A stretch of DNA of 64,000 bases, from NCBI GenBank assembly GCA_030068075.1, contig CM057839.1, positions 53,100,960 to 53,164,959 on the forward strand, in the 5' to 3' direction. Origin of the DNA: Paguma larvata. Lineage: Eukaryota > Chordata > Mammalia > Carnivora > Viverridae. Each line of letters opens with the position of its first letter. Positions within the stretch are counted from its first letter, which is position 1. Positions 36,101 through 47,375 of this stretch are shown piece after piece. The translations under genes were made by a program, and so were the position numbers. Under the pieces are notes generated by a model. The model had not been told where the DNA came from. It ran no database searches and worked only from the letters and a program-made list of their open reading frames with translations.

Positions 36101-36586
36101 GAGGCTTACAGGGAAAGAAGCTTTCTTGTTCTTCCTCTATAGTCTGGCCTTGAAAAGACAGATCGTAAAGTAGAAAAAAGAGAAAGAGACACACAAATAG
36201 GTAAATAGCTCTTTTTCAGAATAGGAGGATATATTTCTGAGATTGCATAGGTGAAAAAATGAAACCTTAAGTAGCTTTCTAGTAGGAGACAGAAGAAAGA
36301 GTGGAGAGAATTTCATCCCCAGCTACTGGAGGTCCTGAGTCAGGATCAGGACCTGAGACGTGACTGTGAGCAGCAAGTGTATGTGATGAGTCGAAGTGCC
36401 CCAGGAGGGGAAAGGAAAGAAGACTTGGTCTTCTTGCAATAAGTGATGATTGATAACCATTGAAATGTGATAAAGAGATTACATTATATTTAAGGTATGC
36501 CTTCAAATTTTATTCTGTATTAAATTGTACCTTGTATTTGTGAAATAATTTAATATAAAAATGAAAGTGCTTATGATTACACAATT
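33156..36586. other. Unique, AT-rich in part, no gene seen
   Basis: No exon recognised. Noted items: a possible antisense L2 tail near 33340-33430 (weak), a (CA)n run at 34846-34873, and a 19-bp exact repeat at 35135-35153 and 35881-35899. Frames are under 76 codons. Confidence 0.5.
34846..34873. repeat. (AC)n microsatellite
   Basis: About 13 uninterrupted AC units in otherwise unique DNA. Confidence 0.97.
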
Positions 36587-36788
36587 TTTTAAGTTTTATT
36601 TATTTATTTTAAGAGAGTTACAGAGGGAGAGTGGGGGGTGCACAGAGAGGGAGAGACAGAATCCCAAACAGGCTCTGTGCTGTCAGTGCAGACCCTGAGG
36701 CGGGGCTGGAACTCACAAACTGTGAGATCATGACCTGAGCCCAGATCAAGAGTAGGATGTTTTACCGAATGAGCCACCCAGGTGCCCT
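36587..36788 (-). mobile_element. CAN-SINE (SINEC)
   Basis: Reverse SINEC: TTTTATTTATTTATTTTAAG tail, GTGAGATCATGACCTGAGCC core, and the complement of the head GAGCCACCCAGGTGCCCT. No clear target-site duplication, so probably an older copy. Confidence 0.93.
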
Positions 36789-37029
36789 ATCAATAACATT
36801 TTTTTTAATTTTAAAAGCATAACTAGCTGTTTTTCTTCTACCACTTTTTCCTAATTAAGAAAAGACACTCTGCAGACTGTTTCTCCCTGGAGTTTTTATG
36901 TGGTGGCATGCATTATAATTTCAGATTGAGTGCACAAATATTCAGCTCCCATAAGACGGGCCTTGAGCATCTATACCTATTAAGTGATGGCAAATGTTAA
37001 ACAGTATGAAAAACAAATACCCCCTTGGA
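36789..37029. other. Short unique gap
   Basis: No feature recognised between the SINE and the following MIR. Confidence 0.5.
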
Positions 37030-37262
37030 TCACCATAAGGGAAAGAATACAAGGTTTGGAGCCAGAGAGAGCTGGGCTCAAATCCCAGCTGCAGAATAAC
37101 AAGCTGTGTCCCTGTAACCTCTGCAAGCTTGGTTTCCCATCTGGATTGGCTGTAATTCCTAATAAGCTGGACTATTGTAGGATTTAGATATAATATATCC
37201 AAAGCGATAACATAGTGGCACACAGAGCTTTAGGGCCTCAGTAAGAGCTCATTATTGTTATT
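37030..37262 (+). mobile_element. MIR, nearly full length
   Basis: GGTTTGGAGCCAGAGAGAGC, TGGGCTCAAATCCCAGCTGC, GCTGTGTCCCTGTAACCTC, then GGCACACAGAGCTTTAG and TCATTATTGTTATTA. Close to the MIR consensus along its length. Confidence 0.9.
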
Positions 37263-37574
37263 ACAGGATACTCTAAGATCATTCATATTTTGGAACTACA
37301 GAGACTAACAAGATAATGTGGAGTATCTAAACTCTTTAATCATCCCAATATGAAATCATAACATGGCATTCTTGAAAATGGTTTTTAGAAATACTAAGAG
37401 CTACAAAATTTCTATTTAAGCTAGAAATATTTATGCCCTCACCTAGAGTGACCAACCTTCCTGGTTTTTGCCCTGAATTGAAGAGTCATTGGGATGTGGA
37501 ACTTTTAGTACTAAAATTGCAGATGAACCACCATGAATTAGTCACCCTAGCCCTACCTCACATGTATTTGGCCC

Positions 37575-37780
37575 TTCCACTTCAACTGGGGTTCTTCAAA
37601 TGGGGTCCTCAGGCCAGTAGCTTGACCTGGAAACTTGTTAGAAATGCAAATCCTTGGGAACCAATCCAGACCTACTAAATCGGAAAGTCTAAGGATGGGG
37701 CCCAGAAATCTGTGTTTGCCTAAGTCCTCCAGATGTTTTAATACATGTCTCATCCTAGGGTTTGAGAAACATTGGTCTAT
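37575..37780 (-). mobile_element. MER5A (hAT-Charlie non-autonomous)
   Basis: Antisense MER5A blocks: TTCTTCAAATGGGGTCCTCA, GGAAACTTGTTAGAAATGCA, CAGACCTACTAAATCGGAAA and TGGGGCCCAGAAATCTGTGT, ending GGGTTTGAGAAACATTG. Confidence 0.92.
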
Positions 37781-38178
37781 GTCACTTATACCAGATGAAG
37801 ACATTTTATAAAGAAGACTAGAAAGAAGCAATGCATTAAGACTATTTCCATTTCTTTCAGAAACATCAGTAAAAATTTTCATAGCTGGTAGTCCCTGTTA
37901 TTAAAATTCCCCAAGTTCTCTAAGGAATAAGGAATAAGCAAGAAGAAATGATACCACAGCCAGCACAACAGTTCAGCTCAAGAAGGAAGTTGCATCCTGT
38001 AAGAGGATGCAATCTTTTGAGGGAAGTTTGCTAAAGAGAGTGGAGTTAGGTCAGCTAAAATGCAGGTTATAGTAACCTATCTCCCCTATCTTTGCAAGAT
38101 GTCACTCAGTCAGTACATAAGAGTGGGGCTAGGGCAGGAAGTGTGTAGGCAGGGCCAGATAATATCTCTGGATAATAT

Positions 38179-38246
38179 CTCCTTCATCCCACTGTGAGAT
38201 CCTAGAGGTCAATCCTTTCTTTGTAATCCCAAGAAAGACAAATGCC
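38179..38246 (+). repeat. Dispersed direct repeat, copy 1
   Basis: Begins CTCCTTCATCCCACTGTGAG and ends AGAAAGACAAATGCC. It matches 38820-38888 with three substitutions and one inserted T. Not a transposon I recognise. Confidence 0.92.
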
Positions 38247-38819
38247 TCCTTCCAGGAGGCTTCCAAGCATCCAAGAGCCTCTCAGACTAATGCCATTTTA
38301 GTCCCTCCAAAAACCACACAAGTCAATTCCTCAGGAAGACTCAGGTTACCTTTGCAAAGCAAACCAGGGGAATTTGCATAATCTTTGGCCACTATGTATG
38401 ACTTCAAGTATTTGAATGTCTAGGACAGGACTGTGCAACAATTCATTTTATCCCATAATATTGGAAACTTCCCTTTCTTAGGGAAGGACTAGATCTTTCT
38501 GTAGGCTATGGAGAAGAGTAAAACAAACAGCTGATTAATATCATAATGATGAGCGCAGATGGTTAGCAGAACAAGTGGAAGGTCTTTAAACTCTAGTTGT
38601 CACCCCTACTCCAATGGGACTAGAAGCAAATGGGACTGTTAGCAAATGACCAAGTGATATGACTGCATTGTTTTTCGTGGGTTGCCTTGATTTTTGCATA
38701 AACATATGACATAAGTACATATTATGAAATTTGCCATATATCCTAATTTTCCCTCCAATCTGAGGCCTAATCATGTCCTTGTTTCCTAAGAAGGATGATT
38801 TCTCTTTGACCAGGGATTC

Positions 38820-38888
38820 CTCCTTCATCCCACTGTAAGGTCCTTGAGGTCAATCCTTTCTTTGTTAATCCCAAGAAAGACAAATGCC
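38820..38888 (+). repeat. Dispersed direct repeat, copy 2
   Basis: Begins CTCCTTCATCCCACTGTAAG and ends AGAAAGACAAATGCC. It lies 641 bp downstream of copy 1 in the same orientation. The flanks of the two copies do not match. Confidence 0.92.
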
Positions 38889-40827
38889 AAAGTTGCTGTT
38901 GGAGGGCTGCTAGCTTTTATCTCAGTTGAAAGCATATGTCTCTTCTGTTATGCTATTGAAATGTTGGAAAAATCTGACTCAGAAATATGATGTCACCTGC
39001 TTTACACCTATTTATGACTTGTAGTTCTTTCTGTTGGATTCTGGTGAGCTAAGCTGTGCCGTACAGGCAGTAGTCAAAGTCATTACTGTTTCAGCAAGTC
39101 AGTTTAATTAGCAATTTTGAAGGCAGTCATTAAGTAGATGGTGGGTAACCTTCCTACAATCTCATATTATTTTCCATTAATGACTAAAGAAAAATAGATG
39201 TTGGAGTTTCTTCATAATGGAATAAGCTAAACCATATTAAAAATACTACAGATTGAAGATACCCACAGCTTATTACTCTAAAAATATGGAAATGGCATCT
39301 TTACTTTGTTTCAGATCCTCAACGCTGTTGGCAGCTCAACAAAGTTATGGCAGATATAATCCCTATGCCATTTTAGGAAGGATGGGTAAACATTGAGTTA
39401 TTGACTCTTAAGATTAGGAGGTATGACTACAGAGGGTGGAATTTGGATCTTTATAACCATTTCCTGTTCCTGTTCAATTCTACTTTTCCTGACCTTCAAA
39501 CTAGTGGGAGAGAAGGAAGGCCACACCTTTGTGACTCTTTCTAAAGAATATGGCCAATTTTTGGACACGAAAATGGACTTCTGAGGGTGCTTGAGGATGG
39601 ACTGAGAGCACAGAAGAAACCAGATGGTTTGTCTGTCTCCTAAGTTCTAGACTCTTCTCCATCATTGATTCAGGGTGCACCACCCTCCAGAATTCAGTGA
39701 CATAAAATTGTTTTTCTGTTATTTCTCTTTTCCTTGATCTGGGATCACTGTGGGAGGAAATCAAAAGGTGAACAAAAGGCAGATAATTCAAAGCTGAGCA
39801 AGTTCATACTGAGAAGGGTAGCATCACCATAGTCTATACCCAAGAGAAGGGACCAAAATGCCCTAAATGATGCTCAGCTGGAACCACTATCATTTCCTAG
39901 CATTGTTAGGATAACCAAGCTCTAGCTTTGAGCCAGGAATCAAGCAGAACCCTCCCTGGATCTGTCTTAATGAGTATTTGCCCCCATAAAGCTCCACTCA
40001 AGACTTTGTCACAACTTGAGTTACAGCCTTTTGTAAATTCTGTGATCAAGGGTCCCCAGAAGGTATGTCTTCTGACTTGGCCTAAGCACAGGGCCTAAAA
40101 GTAAAATTGCCAAGATCAGCTTGCTGGGTCTGACTACTTATCGACTCCACTGTCACACACCAGTTTGGCACTTTTACTTATAAAGGGAAAGAGAGTCATG
40201 CTGCACGTCAGTAACAAATGTTCAGCTCTCATCTGTCAGCTATGTGTTTGCTTGTTTGTTTTTGCGATCTTTCTACTTGAGAAGACATTTAATCATGGGC
40301 CCACTGGGCAAACAGCATCTTCTGGCTTCTGAAGGCTGAGATTTTTAGCTCTTTTATCAGAACAAATGCGAAAGAATTGAATAATAAAATTTAAATGATA
40401 TTGAGTTGCTTCAAATCTAAAGATATTTTATCCCTTTCTCACTGTCTTTAAGTAATATGGTAAAGAAAATGAAGCCAAAATAATGAATTTTAAGTCTAAA
40501 AAGTTTAACTTATTTTGTATGTTAGAATTTCTACCTTGCGGCTCCTTTCAAGAGCCTAATTATTATGACCTAATCATGTGATTTAAAAATTACATGCTGC
40601 TGAAAACAATTACATCAGATACTTCCAATAGGGTAAATATGCTCAAAGATTTAAGATATGAAGACCAAATCTACAGAAGATACCAACTCAGTGAGACTTC
40701 TTATTTGCACAAATTTAATTGCCAAAACCTATCAGATATTATAAGTATAGAATTAAAATTTTGCAATGAGAGATTACAAGATGGAAGAGATATATTTACA
40801 GTAAAAACAAGCTTGTGTGGTGGGCAC

Positions 40828-40960
40828 AATTGTTAAATGCTTACTAGATATAAAGAGGTTTTATCTCATTTAACCGTTTGACCAGTCTGGTGGTGGGTAT
40901 TAATATTCTCACTTTGATTTTGAGGTAATTGAGAATTGAGGAATTGGGAACTGAGACAGA
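40828..40960 (-). mobile_element. Probable MIR fragment
   Basis: AAATGCTTACTAGATATAAA, TTATCTCATTTAACCGTTTG and GTGGGTATTAATATTCTCAC follow the complement of the MIR 3' half. Confidence 0.6.
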
Positions 40961-41015
40961 AGAGCAGAGAACTGGAGATAAAACCATCAATTATCTTACT
41001 GATAAAAATGACTAT

Positions 41016-41141
41016 GGGGTGCCTGGGTGGCTCAGTAGGTTAAGCGTCAGACTCTTGATTTCAGCTCAGGTCATGATCTCACAGTTCGTGAATTCAAGCC
41101 CTGCATTGGGCTCTGCACTGACAATGTGGAACCTGCTTGGG

Positions 41142-41179
<38 letters not shown>

Positions 41180-41217
41180 GCTCACTCGCTCTCTGTTCCT
41201 GCCTCACCTGTGCGTTT

Positions 41218-41252
<35 letters not shown>

Positions 41253-41273
41253 ATAAATAAATAAACTTTTAAA
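41016..41273 (+). mobile_element. CAN-SINE with long CT arrays
   Basis: Head GGGGTGCCTGGGTGGCTCAG, ACTCTTGATTTCAGCTCAGG, two (CT)n blocks (41143-41175 and 41219-41249) and an AAATAAATAAATAAAC tail. AAAATGACT flanks it on both sides (41006-41014 and 41275-41283). Frames across the CT arrays are artefacts. Confidence 0.95.
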
Positions 41274-41283
41274 AAAATGACTG

Positions 41284-41765
41284 CAAAGCATGGCTCTGTG
41301 TGAGTGGCCAGATGGGCTTGCTTTAGTCCATGGACAATTAGAAGTTCTTGCCCTCCTGGTTCCTGACTCAGCAGGACATCCCAGGGCTCTGGAGTGTTTA
41401 CCACAAAAATGAGAAGCCAATGAGCGCACTGGAGATAGGCCGGGGGAAGGAGAAATCAAATTATGGATGGGGCCAAGTGCATTGGATTCTTCCTCCAAGC
41501 TTCCACATCAGAGAGTTTGTTGCTCTTCCTCTGAGGAGAAGGTCAGTGAAGGAGGTAGAGAGAAGCAAGGATGTTCTTCTCACCTTTTCCCTCTTAGAAA
41601 GTGGGTGCAATCTCTCATTTAAGGAAGCAAAAGGAATGAAAAAATATTGTTGTTTCTTCTAGCAAACTCTTTCACCATACTGTTTCCAGGGATTGAGGCC
41701 CATGTACTGCTATTGAATTGTGCTTGGGGAGAACATTCTAGATTCTTTTCTCCATTCTAAGGGTG
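41284..41765. other. Unique sequence
   Basis: No exon or repeat recognised. A 104-codon frame crossing it is not supported by any domain. Confidence 0.5.
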
Positions 41766-41767
41766 AC

Positions 41768-41985
41768 AGGGTGGTTTGGTGGTTAAAGGCATGGGGTATT
41801 GAATCACTGACCTGGGTTTGAATGCTGGTTCTACTAGTTATAGGGCCTTAAGCAAATTTCTTAATCTCTCCAAGCCTCATTTTTCTCAGTCAAAAATAAA
41901 AATAGTTCTCTCCTCAGGGGGTGGTTGTGAGGACAGTGACTAACACTTAGTATGTATTTTATGTTAGACAGCTATTATCCTGGAC
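41768..41985 (+). mobile_element. MIR
   Basis: GTGGTTAAAGGCATGGGGTA, CCTGGGTTTGAATGCTGG, AGCAAATTTCTTAATCTCTC and GGTTGTGAGGACAGTGAC track the MIR consensus closely. Confidence 0.9.
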
Positions 41986-42176
41986 ATAATTTCTTCTAAG
42001 TAAAGCCTCTAGCAAGCACATAATGAACTAATTGCAGGGCCTTGTTTAAGCTCTGAGAGGTCATTGCTTTTAGTATTTCACTATGTGGTACATAGGAAGA
42101 AATGAGGTAACAAGTTTAGACCTGGAAATGCATAGAAAAGGTGAGATATGTTTGCCAAACAACGCTGCCAACATGC

Positions 42177-42310
42177 TTCTTCCACATTCCCTCTCTTCCG
42201 TATCATAGTTTTTTCTTCTTTCCCTGTTCTTGTCACCTCTGCCTCGCCCTTCTCTCTCCTTCCCCCCCTTCCCCATCCTTCCTCTCTCTTTTGCCTCCCT
42301 TTCCTTTTCC
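42177..42310. repeat. Polypyrimidine tract
   Basis: A run of almost pure C and T (CTTCTCTCTCCTTCCCCCCC and similar). It produces purine-rich minus-strand frames such as 42070-42312 that are not genes. It has the composition needed for triplex (H-DNA) folding. Confidence 0.88.
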
Positions 42311-42987
42311 AAGAACCTGAATTCCAGACTTGGTAACCATTCATCTCATCCAATACAGTAAAGCAAACAAACATCCTCTGTTGTTCCTTCCTGATCTAAT
42401 TATTGTATGATCAGAATGTAACCTCTTCCTCTGGGAAAAAAACATAACACACACATACATAAAAATTCAGAGACAAAGTTTTGGGCTAGTTTCATTGTTT
42501 TCAAGAGAAGGAACAGAGGAGACTCATGAGGAGGAAGCACTGGGAGGTGCTGTGTGGTTGAGCCTGGCAGACGCTCTAGATGTCAGTTAGGTCTTGATTT
42601 GAATCCAGACTCAAAAACCATTACTTTCAAAAAGCCTTGAGAGTTTGGGCCCACAAAAGTCTATGTAAAGAGCGACTAGTTTAGAAAGAATTTATGATTT
42701 TCCAGGATTAAAGAAGAGTAAACTTCAACTGCTACCTTCTCTGTCCTACCATAGGATATCTTTGTTCTGTCATAGTCTTGGACCAACTCAAGCTACTTAC
42801 AAGAGTAGTCACTTATAATTTCTTGCCTCATCAGCAATTCAACTTTAGAAAAGGAGCTCAAAGCAGCTGAGGAAGTTTTACTCCTCACCACAGCAAGTTT
42901 TTAGGTCTGCTTCTGAGTTAAATCAATGCCTTCTGGAAGACTTCTTGTAACTATTAAGCATGACTATTAAAAAATAATTTATCCATT
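42311..42987. other. Unique sequence
   Basis: Nothing recognised apart from a short ACACACATAC patch at 42450. Confidence 0.5.
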
Positions 42988-43225
42988 GGGGCACCTGGGT
43001 GGCTCAGTCAGTTAAGTGTCTGACTTTGGCTCAGGTCATGATCTCATGGCTTGTGAGTTTAAGCTCCACATCTGGCTCTGTGCTGACAACATGGAGCAGG
43101 GATCCTGGAGCCTGCTTCAGATTCTGTGTCTCCCTCCCTCTCTCCCCCTTCCCTGCTCATTCTTTCTCTCTCTCTTTCTCTCAAAACTAAGTAAGCATTT
43201 AAAAAAATTGTAATTTTAGAAAAAA
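42988..43225 (+). mobile_element. CAN-SINE (felid-type SINEC)
   Basis: Head GGGGCACCTGGGTGGCTCAG, core TTTGGCTCAGGTCATGATCT and body TCAGATTCTGTGTCTCC, then a tail CAAAACTAAGTAAGCATTT. Possible flanking duplication AATTTATCCATT (42976-42987) and AATTTATTCTT (43226-43236). Confidence 0.95.
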
Positions 43226-43415
43226 AATTTATTCTTGACCATCAAATGCAGAAGCAGTATATCAATTTCATTATCATACAAGCATTAGTGACCCAACATA
43301 GCCTCCTCATTTCTTTGGAAATCATGTCTTATCTAGTTTGTTAGGGATATAAGTGTGAAAAAGAGGAAGAGAGAAATTACTGTTTAATTGCCTGGCTGCC
43401 AGGAATAGAAGGGAC

Positions 43416-43628
43416 TGAACTAACATTTAATGAGCACCTGCTGTATGCCACCTGTTTTGCATATCTTATCTCAGTTGATCCTTACAACCACTTTATAAGG
43501 TAGATACATTTTATTTCCTTTTAAATGGGGACATCATGACTCACAACATTTTGTTAAAATGCTATAGCTAGACAACCAGAAAGTGAAGGGGCCACATGTC
43601 TTATTGATGCCAAAGTCCATGGGCTTCC
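43416..43628 (-). mobile_element. MIR
   Basis: TAACATTTAATGAGCACCTG, TGTATGCCACCTGTTTTG, TTATCTCAGTTGATCCTTAC and CCAGAAAGTGAAGGGGCC are the complement of a MIR. Confidence 0.85.
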
Positions 43629-44112
43629 CAGTGTCAAATGGTGCTCCTCAAAGCAGAGTGGAGTCTGGGCTCCAGTCCTGAGCTTGGATTTCCCAAAGCA
43701 ATAACACCTTCCCATAATTCATAGTAAAGGTCTTTCCATTTACTGTGGCTGAACTATTTGCAAAATTATCAAGCTGGGCTCAATTGTCCTATATGTACAT
43801 TTGCTGGTGCAGCTGAGAAGATGAACAGGTTACTGAAGTTCTTTCCTCCCAGATTATTCCTCAAGTCAATTTCCTCATTTGCAGCTCAAATCCTGCATCC
43901 CAAGTCTCAGACCAAGCTTGGGTTTCCCTCCCTACCTTAACAGCTGCCCTTTTGCTTGAAGCGAGATGATCCCAGCTCTGGTCACGTGCACTAGTTCCCA
44001 TTCTTCTTACCCACGGCCACATATAGCTGTTGAAAGTCCTACATCCAGGAGTCCTGAGTGTTCGGACAGTATTACTTGTTAATCTCTTCGGTAATACCAT
44101 TCTGGAGTTCCT
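43629..44112. other. Unique sequence
   Basis: No exon recognised. The 93-codon minus-strand frame 43861-44142 overlaps the start of the LTR and has no domain. Confidence 0.5.
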
Positions 44113-44533
44113 CAGTGTATTCATTCCTAAGGCTGTTCTCACAAATTACCCCAACCTGGGTGACTTAAAACAATAGAAATTTATCCTCTCTAAGTTCTAT
44201 AGACAAGAAGTTCAAGATCATGGTATTAACAGGATTGTGTTCCCCTTGGAGGCTCTAGAGAAGAGCCTTCCTTACCTCTTCCTAGTTTCTGGCAATCCTT
44301 GGTTTGTCAGTTGCATCAGTCCAACCCTGCCTCTTCTTCATGTCTCTGTGTCTCTGTCTTTCCTCTTATAAGGACATCAGTCTTTGAATTTAGTACCCAT
44401 TCTAATCGAGTATGACCTGATCTCAATTAAGTACTTCTGCAAAGACCCTATTTTTGAATAAGATCACATTCTGAGGTTCCAGGTACATATAATTTATTTT
44501 TTGGAGGGGAGGATACTTTTCAACCCACTGTAC
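44113..44533 (+). mobile_element. MLT1-type LTR (ERVL-MaLR)
   Basis: GTGTATTCATTCCTAAGGCT, GGGTGACTTAAAACAATAGA, CTTATAAGGACATCAGTC, GAGTATGACCTGATCTCAAT, AAAGACCCTATTTTTGAATA, then GGGGAGGATACTTTTCAACC. All main MLT1 LTR blocks are present in order. No coding retroviral sequence. Confidence 0.92.
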
Positions 44534-45711
44534 TCAGGGATCTTACTGACCCTCACTCTCTGCCCAGATTTACCATACAGGTTCAGCTGGTAGTATCAAG
44601 GCTGACAGCAAAGCTTTGTTTGTCCTGGATTCCAAACTAGCTCAAAAAGACCCTGGGAGCCATATTAATATAAAGTACAATTTCTTACTGTGAAGATTAC
44701 AACATAACATTTGTGGAGCTCCTGCTTGTTATGAAACAGGTGATAGACTTAACTTGTTTTGAAGGCTAAAACATACTTTACAATATCTGATATATGGCCC
44801 ATTACACTTTAAAGCAGTAGAAAAAAATACCCTAAAAATGCTGAAAATAATGCATAAAGCTCATATGGCAGTCAAAGAAGAAAGACATCAATTTAAAAGA
44901 TGATTAAAATAGCATTTTAAAAATTGCCTTGACAAAAAAAAAAAGTAATGAATTTTAAGTCAGGCTTGCCAAAGTACAGCTCTCATAGACCACCATATAT
45001 AAATATACCATATATATGGTATATTTTCCAAGTTGAAAATGAATCAGAGGGGCAAAGTCACATGAAAGGAAAGTTTTTTTTTAATTTTTTTTAATTCAGT
45101 TACATCTAAATTGTAGCAGTTCCACCCACCCTTACACACAATGCCAATGGAAATTCTGACAAGCTGGTCAACACATGTCTAAAAGCAGAATCAGGGTTTT
45201 ATACTACACAGTTGAGTTATATTGGAGAGAAAGCAAGGACACTTTGCTTATTATCCTCCATTAACCAAGCTAGATTTACAGCTCAAAACAGCAGTCACGA
45301 AAACCTGGAGAGCAGACCGGGAGCTTGGATTGATGCAAATCACTTCAATTCAAATAAACCTTAAGAAGCTAGCTGGATATAATTGGTATAATAGCCTTAA
45401 AAATATAACTTCACCAAATGTTTTTTATCTGAAAAGAAGTGAGCCAGGCTGGAAACAATCTGGAACACCCTACTTTTGCTATATTTACCTTTTTCCATAA
45501 GAATGGGAGGGCTCGGGATTTACAGGGGACTGGAGAGAATCTGTCCTTTTCCCGAAACTAGAGATTTGCAAAGAAATGGGAGATGTAGGTATTGCTAAAC
45601 AGGCAAAGGGCATGGACGCTTTAAAGCCTGTTTTAAAATTGTGCATGCTTTTGAACTACTGAGCTTGTCCGGCAGGCTACATTAATCCCTTAAACAGCGT
45701 TTGTCAGGAGG
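44534..45711. other. Unique sequence with AT-rich palindrome
   Basis: No exon recognised. It contains a 26-bp perfect palindrome at 45001-45026 and a T-rich run near 45075. The 92-codon frame 45222-45500 has no domain. Confidence 0.55.
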
Positions 45712-45945
45712 CACCATAGGTTAGTTAACAGCATGGACCTGAGAACCAGACGGACTTGTGAATAAGTTTCTCCTATGTCTCTATGACATAGGAGAAAATT
45801 AATAAATTAATTTCTCTGCCTTTCATCATATTGAAATCAGGGCTTATGCAAGTATTATGTAAAGTTAGAATGTGGCTCAAATAAGAGAACATAAGCAAAA
45901 TAAATGGCACGTAGTAAGGGTTCAATGAATGTTAGTATTTACTAG
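45712..45945 (+). mobile_element. MIR carrying a perfect hairpin
   Basis: TTAGTTAACAGCATGGACCT, then TTTCTCTGCCTTTCATCATA, AATGGCACGTAGTAAGGGTT and CAATGAATGTTAGTATTTAC follow MIR. In place of part of the central core is a 13-bp perfect inverted repeat (45767-45779 / 45785-45797). Confidence 0.8.
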
Positions 45946-46114
45946 AAATTCTTTCCTTATTTGTTTTATTCTACTTTTGGAATATACAGAGGCTACTCTC
46001 AAAAGACTCAGTTGACTCAAACACAATGCAAAAATCTATCTTTTCAGTGGGATATTCAAGGCAAAATGCATAGGCATGTTGCCTAGAGGTTTGTGTTCCT
46101 GGCGTTGAGGTGCA

Positions 46115-46240
46115 CTGAACTGTTATGTAATGGAAAGTGCAATGAATCCATAGTTAGCAGATCTGCATTGGAGTCCCGCTGCCACAAAGAAGTCAGCCCA
46201 ACCTCTCTGGTCCCATTCCTCATCACCAAATGGAGTGCTT
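46115..46240 (+). mobile_element. Possible MIR fragment
   Basis: GGAAAGTGCAATGAATCC, ATTGGAGTCCCGCTGCCA and CCTCTCTGGTCCCATTCC are in MIR order but diverged. Confidence 0.45.
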
Positions 46241-46709
46241 CCAGCTCCAGAATGCTAGGTCTGAAGCTATATAGTTAATATTACAGGTGAGAGGGCATAG
46301 AATTAAAATGGGAAGAGATGGCCAGTAGGGTTGGGATACACACAGATAGTAAAGTTTAAGAAAAAAAGTAGGGTGAAAGAAGAGGGAGAACCAAATGGTC
46401 ATCCTCGTGAGGGATGAAGAAGACAAACAGATGAGGAAAAAAGAAGGAGAGTGGAAAGAAGGAACAAAAAAGAGGGTAGAGTAAGAATCTCTGTTCTGCT
46501 TGGTTATGGAAGTGATTAGCAATAGCTGGATCCTTACAACCTGACTGAGAGCTCAGGGTTAGAGCTGACTGTAGCCTACCAGCCAGTGTGAGGTGTCCTT
46601 GCAAAGTCAGCATGGTTGTACCTTTCCTTTCCAGGAATTAGCATGTGAAGATACCAAGTTTGTCTAAAGGGATAAGTGTGGGGTTGGATTGAAAAGAGGA
46701 GAACTGTTT

Positions 46710-46852
46710 TTTTTTTTTTTAATATAATTTAGTGTCAAATTGGTTTCTATACAACACCCAGTGAACATCCTAACAAGTGCCCTGCTCAATCTCCCCCACC
46801 CCCATCAACCCTCAGTTTGTTCTTAGTATTTAAGAGTCTCTATGCTTTTGCT
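46710..46852 (-). mobile_element. Young, very short 5'-truncated L1
   Basis: Antisense L1 3' end only: poly-T, GTGTCAAATTGGTTTCTATA, CAACACCCAGTGAACATCC and CTCAGTTTGTTCTTAGTAT. Perfect 14-bp target-site duplications GAGGAGAACTGTTT at 46696-46709 and 46853-46866. Confidence 0.95.
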
Positions 46853-47331
46853 GAGGAGAACTGTTTGAAAAGTTCTTAGAAAAGGAAACAGAAAACAGAC
46901 AGGAGGAAATTGTCACAGAAATAATCCAAAGAAACTTGCCTGAAATGAAGAACATAAGAATTTGGACAAAAAAGTTGTTCAGGCGCACAACAGCACAATA
47001 AAATGAAAGGGACAGCAAAGCTCACAACATCCTGAAATTGCATGATATTTATGAACAATAAAATATATTTAAGTTTCCAAGAGAGAAAAGAAAACACAGG
47101 TCACATGGTGGGTTGGGAATTACAATCCCATCAGTCTTGCAAGGATAACGTTGAAAGCTGGAAGACACTACAGCAATGTCTTCTCTTCTGCAAGAGACTA
47201 ACTTCTGATCTAGATTTCTATACCCAAACAAACACTCATTTAAGCATGGCTGATGTAGTCAGTCTCAAACATTTACTTTCCACACACAGTTTCTTAGGAA
47301 GCAACAAGATAATGCTCTACCTTATTAAGAA

Positions 47332-47375
47332 AAAGGAAAGGAAGGAAGGAAGGACGGAAGGAAGGAAGGAAGGAA
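47332..47375. repeat. (GGAA)n tetranucleotide repeat
   Basis: AGGAAAGGAAGGAAGGAAGG followed by one GGAC variant and further GGAA units. It lies within the old L1. Confidence 0.95.

Larger units (their letters stand above)
37781..40827. other. Unique sequence, no gene seen
   Basis: No exon recognised. The main structure is a 68/69-bp direct repeat at 38179-38246 and 38820-38888. Frames up to 96 codons have no domain. AT-rich around 40380-40520. Confidence 0.5.

Noticed and set aside
41094..41498. 134-codon minus-strand frame with RERERER runs
   Set aside because: The repeated R/E residues come from translating the SINE's (CT)n arrays.
42070..42374. Overlapping minus-strand frames rich in K, R, E and G
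   Set aside because: They are translations of the polypyrimidine tract, not proteins.
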